Positions 25,742-33,517 of a stretch of DNA of 64,000 bases are shown in pieces. Position 1 is the first letter of the stretch. Every line of letters starts with the position of its first letter. The notes beneath the pieces are model-generated. The model saw nothing but the letters and a program-made list of their open reading frames with translations. It was not told the DNA's origin and made no database searches. Origin of the DNA: an uncultured Hyphomonas sp. (GTDB taxonomy: Bacteria; Pseudomonadota; Alphaproteobacteria; Caulobacterales; Hyphomonadaceae); assembly GCF_963677035.1 (NCBI RefSeq), contig NZ_OY781472.1, positions 2,815,658 through 2,879,657 of the forward strand, written 5' to 3'. Made by a program: the position numbers and the translations under genes.

Positions 25742-26347
25742 ATGGCAGGATCAGACGACAGCGGCGAGGCGAACGAGCAGGATACCTATTGGGTCCTTCG
25801 CAAGGACCAGCTGGAATGTATGGCCTCGACCGTAAGGATGGATATCGTCGACCACCTTGTCGGGAACGGGCAGATGTCGATCAAGCAGCTGGCAGCGTCG
25901 ATGGGGCGGCAGCCGTCTTCGATCTATTATCACATCAATATGCTGGTGGAGGCCGAACTGGTCGTTGAAGCGGGCACCCAGATTTCAAACCGCCGGTCTG
26001 AAGTGTTGTACGCCACCAGGGCGCCCCGGATGCGTCTGCAGAAGGCTCTGGCAAATCCGGATAATCATGAAACCATCGACCGGACGGTCGGGGCTGTGTG
26101 CCGGCAGGCTCACAGGGATTTTGTCGATGGGCTAACCCACCCGGACGCGCAATTGGAGGGGCCGGACCGCAATCTGGGATTCTTCCGGCTGATGAACCGG
26201 CCGAGCGCCGAATCCCTTCGGGAGATCAACGGCTATATCGAGCGGATCGCCGAAATCCTCTGGGAAGAACGCGATGAGGAGCAGCCGCTTATCGCGTTCG
26301 CCTGGACGCTCACGCCGCTGCATGAAAAGGCGGACGGAGACGACTAG
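25742..26347 (+). CDS. Winged-helix (ArsR-like) transcriptional regulator
   Basis: A 201-residue protein with an N-terminal winged helix-turn-helix (about residues 25-95). It includes MDIVDHLVGNGQMSIKQLAA, SMGRQPSSIYYHINMLVEAE and LVVEAGTQISNRRSEVLYAT, which reads as an ArsR/HTH_20 domain. The C-terminal 100 residues are helical with no recognised ligand motif and no metal-binding Cys pattern. It is transcribed divergently from the acyl-CoA dehydrogenase across a 217-base region, so control of that operon, and perhaps of itself, is likely but not shown. Confidence 0.85.
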   Translation: MAGSDDSGEANEQDTYWVLRKDQLECMASTVRMDIVDHLVGNGQMSIKQLAASMGRQPSSIYYHINMLVEAELVVEAGTQISNRRSEVLYATRAPRMRLQKALANPDNHETIDRTVGAVCRQAHRDFVDGLTHPDAQLEGPDRNLGFFRLMNRPSAESLREINGYIERIAEILWEERDEEQPLIAFAWTLTPLHEKADGDD

Positions 26348-26393
26348 GGTCGAATGGCATCCCGCGCGCGGACGGCAGGACGCATGCGGCGCC

Positions 26394-27491
26394 TCAGACG
26401 TTGAAGCGGAACAGCATAACATCGCCGTCCTGAACGACGTATTCCTTGCCTTCCGAGCGCATTTTCCCGGCTTCCTTGGCGCCCGTTTCCCCACCGCACG
26501 CGACATAGTCCTCGAAGGTGATGGTTTCAGCCCGGATGAAGCCTTTTTCGAAGTCGCCATGGATGACGCCGGCTGCCTTCGGGGCAGTCCAGCCCCGGCG
26601 GATTGTCCAGGCGCGGGCTTCCTTCGGGCCGACGGTGAAATAGGTCTGCAGCTCCAGCAGGTCATATCCCGCATGGATCAGGCGGGTCAGGCCGGGTTCT
26701 TCCAGGCCCAGAGTCTCCAGAAATTCCGTCCTGTCCGGTTCGTCCAGCATGGCCAGTTCGGCTTCGATCTGTGCGGAGATCACAACGCAGCCTGCGCCTT
26801 CTTCTGTGGCGCGTTCTTCCACCCGTTTTGAATAGTCGTTTCCCGTCGCCGCGCTTGCCTCGTCCACATTGGCGACGAAAAGGATCGGCTTGGAGGTCAG
26901 CAATTGCAGCATGTTCCAGGCCTTGCGGTCGTCCACCGGCACATCAGCGCGGCGGGCAGGGCGGCCTTCTTTCAGCTCATTGAGGGCAAGATCAATCAGC
27001 GCGACCTGGGCTTTGGCTTCCTTGTCGCCGGAATTGGCCTTCTTGATCACATTCTGCTTGCGCTTTTCGAGGCTTTCGAGGTCGGCCAGCATCAGCTCGG
27101 TTTCAACGATTTCGTAATCGGCAACCGGGTCGATCGTGCCGCGGACATGAGTGATGTCGTCATTGTCGAAGCAGCGCAGGACATAGATGATGGCATCGGT
27201 TTCGCGGATATTGGCCAGGAATTTGTTGCCGAGGCCTTCGCCCTGGCTGGCGCCTTCGACAAGACCGGCAATGTCCACGAAGTTCATGCGCGCCGGGATG
27301 ATTTCCTTCGACCCGGCGGCTTTGGCCAGATCGGCCAGGCGCGGCTCCGGAACGGCCACTTCGCCGACATTCGGCTCAATGGTACAGAACGGATAGTTCG
27401 CCGCCTGTGCCGCAGCTGTTTGTGTCAGGGCGTTAAAAAGCGTGGATTTGCCAACATTCGGCAGGCCCACGATCCCGCATTTGAAGCCCAT
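26394..27491 (-). CDS. ychF: Redox-regulated ATPase/GTPase YchF
   Basis: A universally conserved Obg-family P-loop ATPase that binds the ribosome. Start ATG 27491 is chosen because GGAGGCCGGG precedes it and the protein then opens with [20 protein letters not shown] (G1 motif), as in YchF homologues. Its length of 365 residues is typical. Other motifs are [19 protein letters not shown] (G3 with the YchF signature), the NVDE motif in place of NKxD, and a C-terminal TGS-like domain with [20 protein letters not shown] and [13 protein letters not shown]. It stands alone and converges with the winged-helix regulator. Confidence 0.97.
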   Translation of the reverse strand: MGFKCGIVGLPNVGKSTLFNALTQTAAAQAANYPFCTIEPNVGEVAVPEPRLADLAKAAGSKEIIPARMNFVDIAGLVEGASQGEGLGNKFLANIRETDAIIYVLRCFDNDDITHVRGTIDPVADYEIVETELMLADLESLEKRKQNVIKKANSGDKEAKAQVALIDLALNELKEGRPARRADVPVDDRKAWNMLQLLTSKPILFVANVDEASAATGNDYSKRVEERATEEGAGCVVISAQIEAELAMLDEPDRTEFLETLGLEEPGLTRLIHAGYDLLELQTYFTVGPKEARAWTIRRGWTAPKAAGVIHGDFEKGFIRAETITFEDYVACGGETGAKEAGKMRSEGKEYVVQDGDVMLFRFNV

Positions 27492-27637
27492 CCCGGCCTC
27501 CTTAAACTTAGATTTCGAGGGGGCCATAGCCCTATTCCCGGAGGAAAAACAGGCGGTTTTCTCTCCTGACAGCGGAATTGGGTGTTCAACATCCGGGCTT
27601 TCGGTAAGGTTGGCCCACGAAATGCAAGGCAGAACGC

Positions 27638-28600
27638 ATGGCTTATGACGTCTTTCTCGTAACTGTGCCGGAAGATTTCGACATGGCGAAACTGGTCGCC
27701 CGTCGTCTCCGCTCGCTCAAATTCACCGTTCGTTTCAATCAGAAACAAACGGAAGAGGATATTTTCGACGCGAAGGATGCGCGCGATGCCGGCAAGTCCG
27801 GCAACATGCTGGTCCTGTGGTCCGAGAATTCCGTGAAGAACGACTGGGTGCGCGCGGCTGCGGCCGTCGGCAATTCCCGGGATGGGATGCTGGTACATGC
27901 CGGCATCGACAAGACCATCCCTTACGAGCCCTATCGCAAGATCAAACGCTTCGCGCTGGAAGGGTTTACCTCCCGCAAGATGCCGGAGGGCTTCTACAAG
28001 CTGGTGGAAGAGCTGGCAGAGCGGACTGGCCGCACGGATCTGCGCGCCTGGATGAAGCTGGGCTCAAAGGATGAGGAAGGCCGGGAGGCCTGGCTGGACG
28101 CTCATCCGGAAGATCCACTGGCGATCGCTGACCGGCAGAAGCGCGAGAAAGCCCTCGGCATCAAACCGGAGCCCGCAAAAGAAGCGGCCGAAGCGGCGTC
28201 CAAAGCGGCGACAACGATCCGGACGGGCAATGGCCAGCAAGCGGCCAAGCCCTCGGCGGGCGTCTCTGCCGCTGTTGCACGGGCGTCTGAAAACGCCCGT
28301 ACGGCGCAGACCACTGTGGTCCAGCCCGACGAAGATCCTGTCTACGGTGCCTGGACCATCGCCGCGATCGGCGCGGCAATCACCGCCATTTTCCTGTTCA
28401 GCCTGGTCGTCCGGTCACAACCGGTTGAGCGCACCGAAACGAGGCTTCCGGCCATCGGAAATGCCCAGCCGGTCGTTGCGTTTTGCCCCGCGGGCACAGT
28501 TCCGCGGGACATGGTTGAGTTCATTGAACAGGGGCCCGTCGATATCGGCATGGGACATGGCCCGATCATCGACGACACGACACCGCCCGGAGACGAGTAG
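27638..28600 (+). CDS. TIR-domain protein with C-terminal membrane anchor
   Basis: A 320-residue protein. Residues 1-125 form a TIR-like domain: MAYDVFLVTVPEDFDMAKLV (box 1), then MLVLWSENSVKNDWVRAA where TIR NADases have a Trp-Val-x-x-Glu element, then KIKRFALEG. The glutamate that is catalytic in NAD-cleaving TIRs (for example SARM1) is replaced by Ala here. A charged Ala/Lys-rich linker (about 150-225) leads to one membrane helix (about 235-257, WTIAAIGAAITAIFLFSLVV) and a short C-terminal tail with one Cys. This suggests a membrane-anchored cytoplasmic TIR adaptor or scaffold rather than an NADase. It is flanked by housekeeping genes, and no defence partner is visible. Confidence 0.75.
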   Translation: MAYDVFLVTVPEDFDMAKLVARRLRSLKFTVRFNQKQTEEDIFDAKDARDAGKSGNMLVLWSENSVKNDWVRAAAAVGNSRDGMLVHAGIDKTIPYEPYRKIKRFALEGFTSRKMPEGFYKLVEELAERTGRTDLRAWMKLGSKDEEGREAWLDAHPEDPLAIADRQKREKALGIKPEPAKEAAEAASKAATTIRTGNGQQAAKPSAGVSAAVARASENARTAQTTVVQPDEDPVYGAWTIAAIGAAITAIFLFSLVVRSQPVERTETRLPAIGNAQPVVAFCPAGTVPRDMVEFIEQGPVDIGMGHGPIIDDTTPPGDE

Positions 28601-28603
28601 GCG

Positions 28604-29392
28604 TTAGCCGAACACGGCGACCGTCTGGCGGCCGACCATGAGCGGTTCGCCGTCCGAATTCCACAGGCGCATAGCCTGGCTGGAATAGCCCTGCTGCACC
28701 GTTTGCGCGATGTGCTGGGCCAGAAACCAGCCATTCCCGGTGGAGATATCGTCCGTCAGGAATTCGGCCATCCAGGTCATGGAGCTGACGCGGCCCACAG
28801 AGGTCAGCATCGACAAGGCGGCTGGGGGCGGGGAATCCGCAATGGAAAGAAGCGTGACGGCATCCATGGGCGCCGTTTCGTCCCGGTGGCGCAGCCACAA
28901 GACCATCTCACCATCCGGAGCGCCGCTGATTGGCCGGCCGCCTCGGGCCAGGCGCACATTGAAATGATTGGAGTAGCCAGGGCGGCGGCTCTCGTCCGGA
29001 AAGAATTGCTGGGTCTCATCCGGCAGCGATACCTCGGGCGCGATCATGTTGGAAAAGTCGAGGCTCGACTCCCGCGCGGCGCCGAACGCGAAAATACACT
29101 CCGCGACGACCCCTTCGGAGCCTGTCATGCGCACGGAGATAAAGGCGGTATTCTTGCCCTCCCGCAGGACGGTCGGAACCGACACCAGCTCTCCGGACGC
29201 AGGCCCGACAAAGGCGACCTGCGCAGACCGTAGCGGGCGGCCGCCTGCCAGGGGGAGTGCGGCCTTCAGGCTAAGTGCCGCCGTCAGTCCGCCATAAGTG
29301 GTGCGGCCCTGCATCCAGTCTTCAGGCACAGTCACGCGTGCCGTGTTGTCTGCGCTGAAGGCGATGGAAGAGATGAGGTCTGTGTAGTTCAT
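28604..29392 (-). CDS. Acyl-CoA thioesterase family protein (double hot-dog fold)
   Basis: A 262-residue protein starting at ATG 29392 (MNYTDLISSI). It reads as a TesB-like double hot-dog thioesterase. The first half has the phrase WMQGRTTYGGLTAALSLKAA followed by GRPLRSAQVAFVGPASGELV. The second half has AMDAVTLLSIADSPPPAALS and the STGNGWFLAQHIAQTVQQGY strand that precedes the catalytic Gln/Thr region in TesB relatives. It would hydrolyse acyl-CoA to free acid and CoA in the cytoplasm. It is monocistronic by spacing, separated from the ferredoxin by a terminator, and converges with the TIR gene. Confidence 0.82.
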   Translation of the reverse strand: MNYTDLISSIAFSADNTARVTVPEDWMQGRTTYGGLTAALSLKAALPLAGGRPLRSAQVAFVGPASGELVSVPTVLREGKNTAFISVRMTGSEGVVAECIFAFGAARESSLDFSNMIAPEVSLPDETQQFFPDESRRPGYSNHFNVRLARGGRPISGAPDGEMVLWLRHRDETAPMDAVTLLSIADSPPPAALSMLTSVGRVSSMTWMAEFLTDDISTGNGWFLAQHIAQTVQQGYSSQAMRLWNSDGEPLMVGRQTVAVFG

Positions 29393-29480
29393 GGCCCGGA
29401 TCCGTCGTGTCAGATATATTTCATGCCTAGCCGCATTCCTTTTCGGAACCAACCCGTGCCGCAAGGGGAGCGGAAGCCAA

Positions 29481-29512
29481 AATGAAACGCCCCGGCCTGT
29501 TGGGCCGGGGCG
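29481..29512 (-). terminator. Intrinsic terminator of the ferredoxin operon
   Basis: A perfect 10-bp stem CGCCCCGGCC (29488-29497) / GGCCGGGGCG (29503-29512) with a 5-base loop. Read on the minus strand it is followed by TTTCATTTT, as expected for a terminator 28 bases after the ferredoxin stop. Confidence 0.8.
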
Positions 29513-29539
29513 CTGAATTCAGAAAAGCAGACGGGCAGC

Positions 29540-29860
29540 CTAGTGCTGGCTTTCCGGCGTGGTGACACGAAGGCCGTCGAGATCGTCAGAGATGGTGATC
29601 TGGCAGGACAGGCGGGAATTGTCCTGAACGTTCTCGGCGAAGTCGAGCATGGACTTTTCCATTTCCTGCTGCTCACCCACCTTATCCATGAAGCTGGTGT
29701 CGACATAGACGTGGCAGGTGGCGCAGGCGCAGGCCCCGCCGCAATCTGCATCAATGCCGGGAATGGAGTTCTTGATCGCGGCTTCCATCACGGTCTCGCC
29801 GTTCTTCGCCTCGACTGTGCGTTCGGTGCCATCGTGGTCGATGTAGGTAATCTTCGGCAT
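29540..29860 (-). CDS. [2Fe-2S] ferredoxin, adrenodoxin/putidaredoxin type
   Basis: A 106-residue ferredoxin. The cluster ligands follow the adrenodoxin pattern: Cys in [17 protein letters not shown] (C-x5-C-x2-C) and a fourth Cys in SRLSCQITI. The last part, [15 protein letters not shown], matches the C terminus of this family. It carries single electrons from a flavoprotein reductase to an oxygenase such as a cytochrome P450. The reductase is encoded 16 bases upstream in the same operon. No P450 or ring-hydroxylating oxygenase is in the window, so the final acceptor is unknown. Confidence 0.95.
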   Translation of the reverse strand: MPKITYIDHDGTERTVEAKNGETVMEAAIKNSIPGIDADCGGACACATCHVYVDTSFMDKVGEQQEMEKSMLDFAENVQDNSRLSCQITISDDLDGLRVTTPESQH

Positions 29861-29876
29861 CGGCTATTTGCTCTCC

Positions 29877-31124
29877 TTAGGCTGTGGCGGCGGCCGCAGC
29901 GATGTCTTTCATTGAGGTGGATGTATCCTTGAGCATGTCTGGTGCAATTTTGGCACCGGTCATGATCAATTTTTTTGACGCCAGGAATTCCGGCGGGCTG
30001 TTCACGGCGTCGACCGCAATCAACGTTCCGTTGCGCAGGTAGAAGACGGCAAATTTCCGGTCATCCGGATTGCCGCGCACAACGATCTCGTCATGTCCCT
30101 GATTGAGACCGGCGATCTGCAGTTTCAGGTCGTATTGGTCAGACCAGAACCAGGGGCAATCCTCTGGCGGGCGTGGTTTGCCGAGGATGGCCGCGGCAGC
30201 AAGCTTGCCTTGTTCAATTGCGTTGTGGACGCTTTCGAGGCGGCCAGCATGACCATAATGGACCAGCGGACGGCTTGCGCAGTCACCTGCCGCGAAGATG
30301 CGCGGATCGGACGTGCGGGCGTCACGATCGGTTGCCACGCCATTGTCGATGGTCAGTCCGGCCTCTTCGGCGAGTTCGATATTCGGCAGAATCCCGATGC
30401 CCACCAGGACCATGTCGGCCGGCAGTCTGGTGCCGTCCGCGAGGACCGCAGCGCTGACCTTACCGTTTTCGCCTTCGAGATGGCCGAGCCGGGCACCCGT
30501 CAGGATCGTCGCTCCCTGCGCCCGGTGTTCCTTCTCGTAGAAGGCGCTCATGGTCGGGCTGGTGACGCGTGCCAGCACACGGTCCGCCATTTCGAGGACT
30601 GTCACTTCAAGTCCCATCTGGCGGGCAACGGCGGCCGCTTCGAGACCGATATACCCTGCGCCGACGATCACCAGCCTGCGGCCGGCAATCATGTTGGGCT
30701 GGATCCGGTCCACATCGGCCAGATCACGCAGGTCGTACACGTGTTCAAGGTCTGCGCCCTTTGCGGGCAGCGGGCGCGGGCGGGATCCGGTACACAGGAT
30801 CAGCGCGTCATAAGACAGTGTGGCGCCATGTTCGAGTTCGACGATCCGGGCCGCACGGTCAATCCGGGTGGCGCGGGTGGAGAGGATCAGCTCGACATTG
30901 TTGTCTTCGTACCAGGCGCTGGGCTTGAAGAAGAGGCGCTCTTCGGCGAACTCCCCCTTCATGTAGGCTTTCGACAGAGGTGGACGCTGATAGGGCAGAA
31001 CGGGTTCGTCCCCCACAAGCACCAGCTTGCCGGCAAAGCCCCCCATCCGCAGGGATTGCACAGCCTGCGCCGCTGCCTGTCCTCCGCCGATCAGCACAAT
31101 CTGCGATGCGTCTGAAAGATCCAA
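29877..31124 (-). CDS. NAD(P)H:ferredoxin reductase (rhodocoxin/putidaredoxin reductase type)
   Basis: A 415-residue FAD-dependent reductase. It begins at TTG 31124 with strong GGGAGG six bases upstream. The FAD dinucleotide fold is VLIGGGQAAAQAVQSLRMGG, with the family phrase LPYQRPPLSKAYMKGE. The NAD site is RRLVIVGAGYIGLEAAAVAR, followed by the GD motif IFAAGDCASRPL and a C-terminal domain with CPWFWSDQYDLKLQIAGL, which is diagnostic of putidaredoxin-type reductases. It passes electrons from NAD(P)H to the [2Fe-2S] ferredoxin encoded next. It is divergent from tsaE. Confidence 0.94.
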   Translation of the reverse strand: MDLSDASQIVLIGGGQAAAQAVQSLRMGGFAGKLVLVGDEPVLPYQRPPLSKAYMKGEFAEERLFFKPSAWYEDNNVELILSTRATRIDRAARIVELEHGATLSYDALILCTGSRPRPLPAKGADLEHVYDLRDLADVDRIQPNMIAGRRLVIVGAGYIGLEAAAVARQMGLEVTVLEMADRVLARVTSPTMSAFYEKEHRAQGATILTGARLGHLEGENGKVSAAVLADGTRLPADMVLVGIGILPNIELAEEAGLTIDNGVATDRDARTSDPRIFAAGDCASRPLVHYGHAGRLESVHNAIEQGKLAAAAILGKPRPPEDCPWFWSDQYDLKLQIAGLNQGHDEIVVRGNPDDRKFAVFYLRNGTLIAVDAVNSPPEFLASKKLIMTGAKIAPDMLKDTSTSMKDIAAAAATA

Positions 31125-31263
31125 ATTTTCCCTCCCTGAAAGGTCGAACGATATTTATGACGCATGCGTCACGTTTTCTGGCCTTTTATATCCTGGCCCA
31201 TTACAGTGCAAGGCGCCGCGAATCCATGGCACGAATTATCGCAGCGGCCTTAAAGTGCATGAG

Positions 31264-31710
31264 ATGACAGTGATTCTTGAATGTCCAGACGAGACTGCCC
31301 TACGTGACGCGGGGGCACGTGTCGCCCGATTGCTTGAAGCGGGGGACGTGATTGCCCTTCACGGCGACCTCGGGGCCGGGAAAACCACGTTCTCGCGGGG
31401 GATCATAGCGGACTATAGCGGGACCATGGATGTCCCAAGTCCGACCTATACGCTCGTACAGATGTACGATTCCGGGCCACTTCCGATCTGGCATTTCGAT
31501 CTTTATCGTCTGAAATCGCCCGATGAAGTGGTCGAGCTCGGCTGGGACGAGACCCAGGATGGCATTGCCCTGATCGAGTGGCCGGACCGGGCCGGGGGGC
31601 ATCTGCCGGAGTGGCGGCTGGATGTGACGATCGAAATCCTTGCCGACGGACGGCGCGTAACACTGGAACCGCGCGGCGAAGGCTGGCAGACACGTCTCCA
31701 TGGGTTTTGA
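31264..31710 (+). CDS. tsaE: tRNA threonylcarbamoyladenosine biosynthesis ATPase TsaE
   Basis: The ATPase component of the TsaB-D-E complex that makes t6A37 in ANN-decoding tRNAs. ATG 31264 gives 148 residues, the usual length; in-frame codons further upstream are not homologous-looking. Walker A is ALHGDLGAGKTTFSRGI. The conserved switch PSPTYTLVQMYDSGPLPIWH and DLYRLKSPDEVVELGWDE follow, then IALIEWPDRAG. It is the first gene of a tightly packed set with amgK and murU, an arrangement seen across alphaproteobacteria. The stop lies inside the amgK start region. Confidence 0.95.
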   Translation: MTVILECPDETALRDAGARVARLLEAGDVIALHGDLGAGKTTFSRGIIADYSGTMDVPSPTYTLVQMYDSGPLPIWHFDLYRLKSPDEVVELGWDETQDGIALIEWPDRAGGHLPEWRLDVTIEILADGRRVTLEPRGEGWQTRLHGF

Positions 31711-32791
31711 CGATACAGGCCGTGCGGCAGATATGGATGCTTTTCTGGCCCGTGCGGGCTGGGATGATGCGGCGCGTTTCCCCCTTGGGCAGGATGCGTC
31801 CACGCGGCGTTACATCCGCCTTGTCAGGCCGGACAAAACACACGCGCTGCTGATGGATGCGCCCCATGTGGAGGACAGTCCCTGTCCGCCCGATGCCGAT
31901 GAAGAGACGCGCATTGCGATGGGCTGGAATGCCTCGACCCGCCTTGCAGCGAGCCGGGTGGATGCGTTCGTGCTGATTGCCAATTATCTGCACTATCGCG
32001 GGCTCCGCGCCCCGGAGATCTTTGCGCATGACAGCGCCCACGGATTCGCGCTGATTGAGGATTTCGGGGAGAATCTCGAAATTGCCCGCCAGATCGAAGC
32101 GGGCCGGCTCGATGAGCAAACGGCGTACATCACAGCTGCGGGCACTCTGGCTGAGCTGCATCGCGAGGAGGCGCCGGACGTTCTGTCGAACGGCGCCGAA
32201 ACCTGGCCGGTTCTGGATTTTGACCGGCTGGCGCTGACGTCCAATGCCGACCTTTATGCCGACTGGCTGCGTGCTGAGCGCGGCGGCGGTCCGCTGGAAG
32301 GCGCTGAACGGGAAGAGTGGGACAAAGTCCGCGACGGTCTGATCGCACAGGCGCTGGAGTTTCCCCGCACATTCACCCTGCGGGATTTCCACGCCGAAAA
32401 CCTGCTCTGGCTGGGCAATGGCGAGCTGGGCCTGCTGGATTTTCAGGACGCTGTGCATGGCTGGGACGCCTGGGACATGGCGATGCTGACCCAGGATGCC
32501 CGCCGGGCTGTCTCGCCCGAAGCGGCCGAAGCAGCCATCCGGCATTATCTGGACCAGACGGGCAAATCACGCGAGGCATTCGACGAGCGGCTGGCCGTGA
32601 TCGGCGCGCTGAACGCCTTGCGCATTGCCGGCGTGTTTTCCCGTCTCGTGCACCGCGATAGCAAGCCGCGCTATGGCCTGTTTCAGCCACGGCAGCTGGC
32701 CATTCTCGCCCGAAATCTGTCACATCCCGCGCTTAAGGACATGAACGCCTTCGTACGGCGGACGACACCTTTTGTTTTTGAGGGCTTCTGA
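31700..32791 (+). CDS. amgK: N-acetylmuramate/N-acetylglucosamine kinase AmgK
   Basis: An aminoglycoside-phosphotransferase-fold anomeric sugar kinase of peptidoglycan recycling. It phosphorylates MurNAc (and GlcNAc) at C1 for the MurU step. The 363-residue protein shows the N-terminal nucleotide loop FPLGQDASTRRYIRLV, the catalytic loop TLRDFHAENLLWL and the Mg-binding GLLDFQDAVHGWDAWDMAML. ATG 31700 overlaps tsaE by 11 bases; an in-frame ATG at 31733 is an alternative start. The adjacent murU makes the AmgK assignment much firmer than the fold alone would. Confidence 0.92.
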   Translation: MGFDDTGRAADMDAFLARAGWDDAARFPLGQDASTRRYIRLVRPDKTHALLMDAPHVEDSPCPPDADEETRIAMGWNASTRLAASRVDAFVLIANYLHYRGLRAPEIFAHDSAHGFALIEDFGENLEIARQIEAGRLDEQTAYITAAGTLAELHREEAPDVLSNGAETWPVLDFDRLALTSNADLYADWLRAERGGGPLEGAEREEWDKVRDGLIAQALEFPRTFTLRDFHAENLLWLGNGELGLLDFQDAVHGWDAWDMAMLTQDARRAVSPEAAEAAIRHYLDQTGKSREAFDERLAVIGALNALRIAGVFSRLVHRDSKPRYGLFQPRQLAILARNLSHPALKDMNAFVRRTTPFVFEGF

Positions 32792-33517
32792 ATGAGCGTG
32801 CCTGTTCCGCACACCGCGATGGTGCTCGCCGCCGGTCTTGGCACGCGCATGCAACCGCTGACCGATACCTGTCCGAAGCCGCTGATCGAGGTGCGCGGCA
32901 AAGCGTTGATCGACCGGATGCTGGATCCGCTTGCCGCCGCAGGAGTGCAGCGTGCAATCGTCAACGTGCACTATCTGGCAGACCAGATGGAAGCGCATCT
33001 GAAATCGCGCACGGATATTGAGATCATCATTTCCGATGAGCGCGGGAACGTTCTGGAGACCGGTGGTGCATTGGCCAGGGCGCGCCCGCTTCTGGGCGAC
33101 GATCCCATCCTTGTCGCGAATACGGACGCCTTCTGGGAACCGTCAGGGCCCGAACCCGTCAAGGCGTTGGCGGACGCGTTCGACCCTGCGGCGATGGACG
33201 CATTGTTGCTGGTGGCCGATACCGGGCGCACACTGGGCTTTGCCGGACCAGGAGATTTCTTCCGCCATGAAGACGGCAGCATGACGCGCCGCGGCGACGC
33301 CCCGAGCGCGCCTTACGCCTTTTGCGGCCTGCGCATGATCCGGCCGCAACTCTACGACAACGAACCCATAGAGCGCTTCTCGGCCCTGCGCGTCTGGGCG
33401 CCGCTGATCGAGCAGAAGCGCCTGCACGGCGTGCTGCTTGACCGGTTCTGGCTGCATGTCGGTGATCCGCAGGCGCTGAAGGACGCAGACATGTGGCTGG
33501 CCTGCCATGGCGGATAA
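32792..33517 (+). CDS. murU: N-acetylmuramate alpha-1-phosphate uridylyltransferase MurU
   Basis: This nucleotidyltransferase converts MurNAc-1-phosphate and UTP to UDP-MurNAc, so recycled wall sugar bypasses MurA/MurB and their fosfomycin sensitivity. The 241-residue protein has the pyrophosphorylase signature MVLAAGLGTRMQPLTDTCPK with PLIEVRGKALIDRMLD, the uridine/sugar site VNVHYLADQMEAHL, SDERGNVLETGGALA and the metal-site ANTDAFW. It begins at the base after the amgK stop and overlaps addB by 11 bases. AmgK and MurU operate as a pair. Confidence 0.94.
   Translation: MSVPVPHTAMVLAAGLGTRMQPLTDTCPKPLIEVRGKALIDRMLDPLAAAGVQRAIVNVHYLADQMEAHLKSRTDIEIIISDERGNVLETGGALARARPLLGDDPILVANTDAFWEPSGPEPVKALADAFDPAAMDALLLVADTGRTLGFAGPGDFFRHEDGSMTRRGDAPSAPYAFCGLRMIRPQLYDNEPIERFSALRVWAPLIEQKRLHGVLLDRFWLHVGDPQALKDADMWLACHGG

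Noticed and set aside
30093..31115. Plus-strand open frame of 340 codons opposite the ferredoxin reductase
   Set aside because: Antisense to a gene with clear FAD and NAD motifs; the reading has typical antisense composition.
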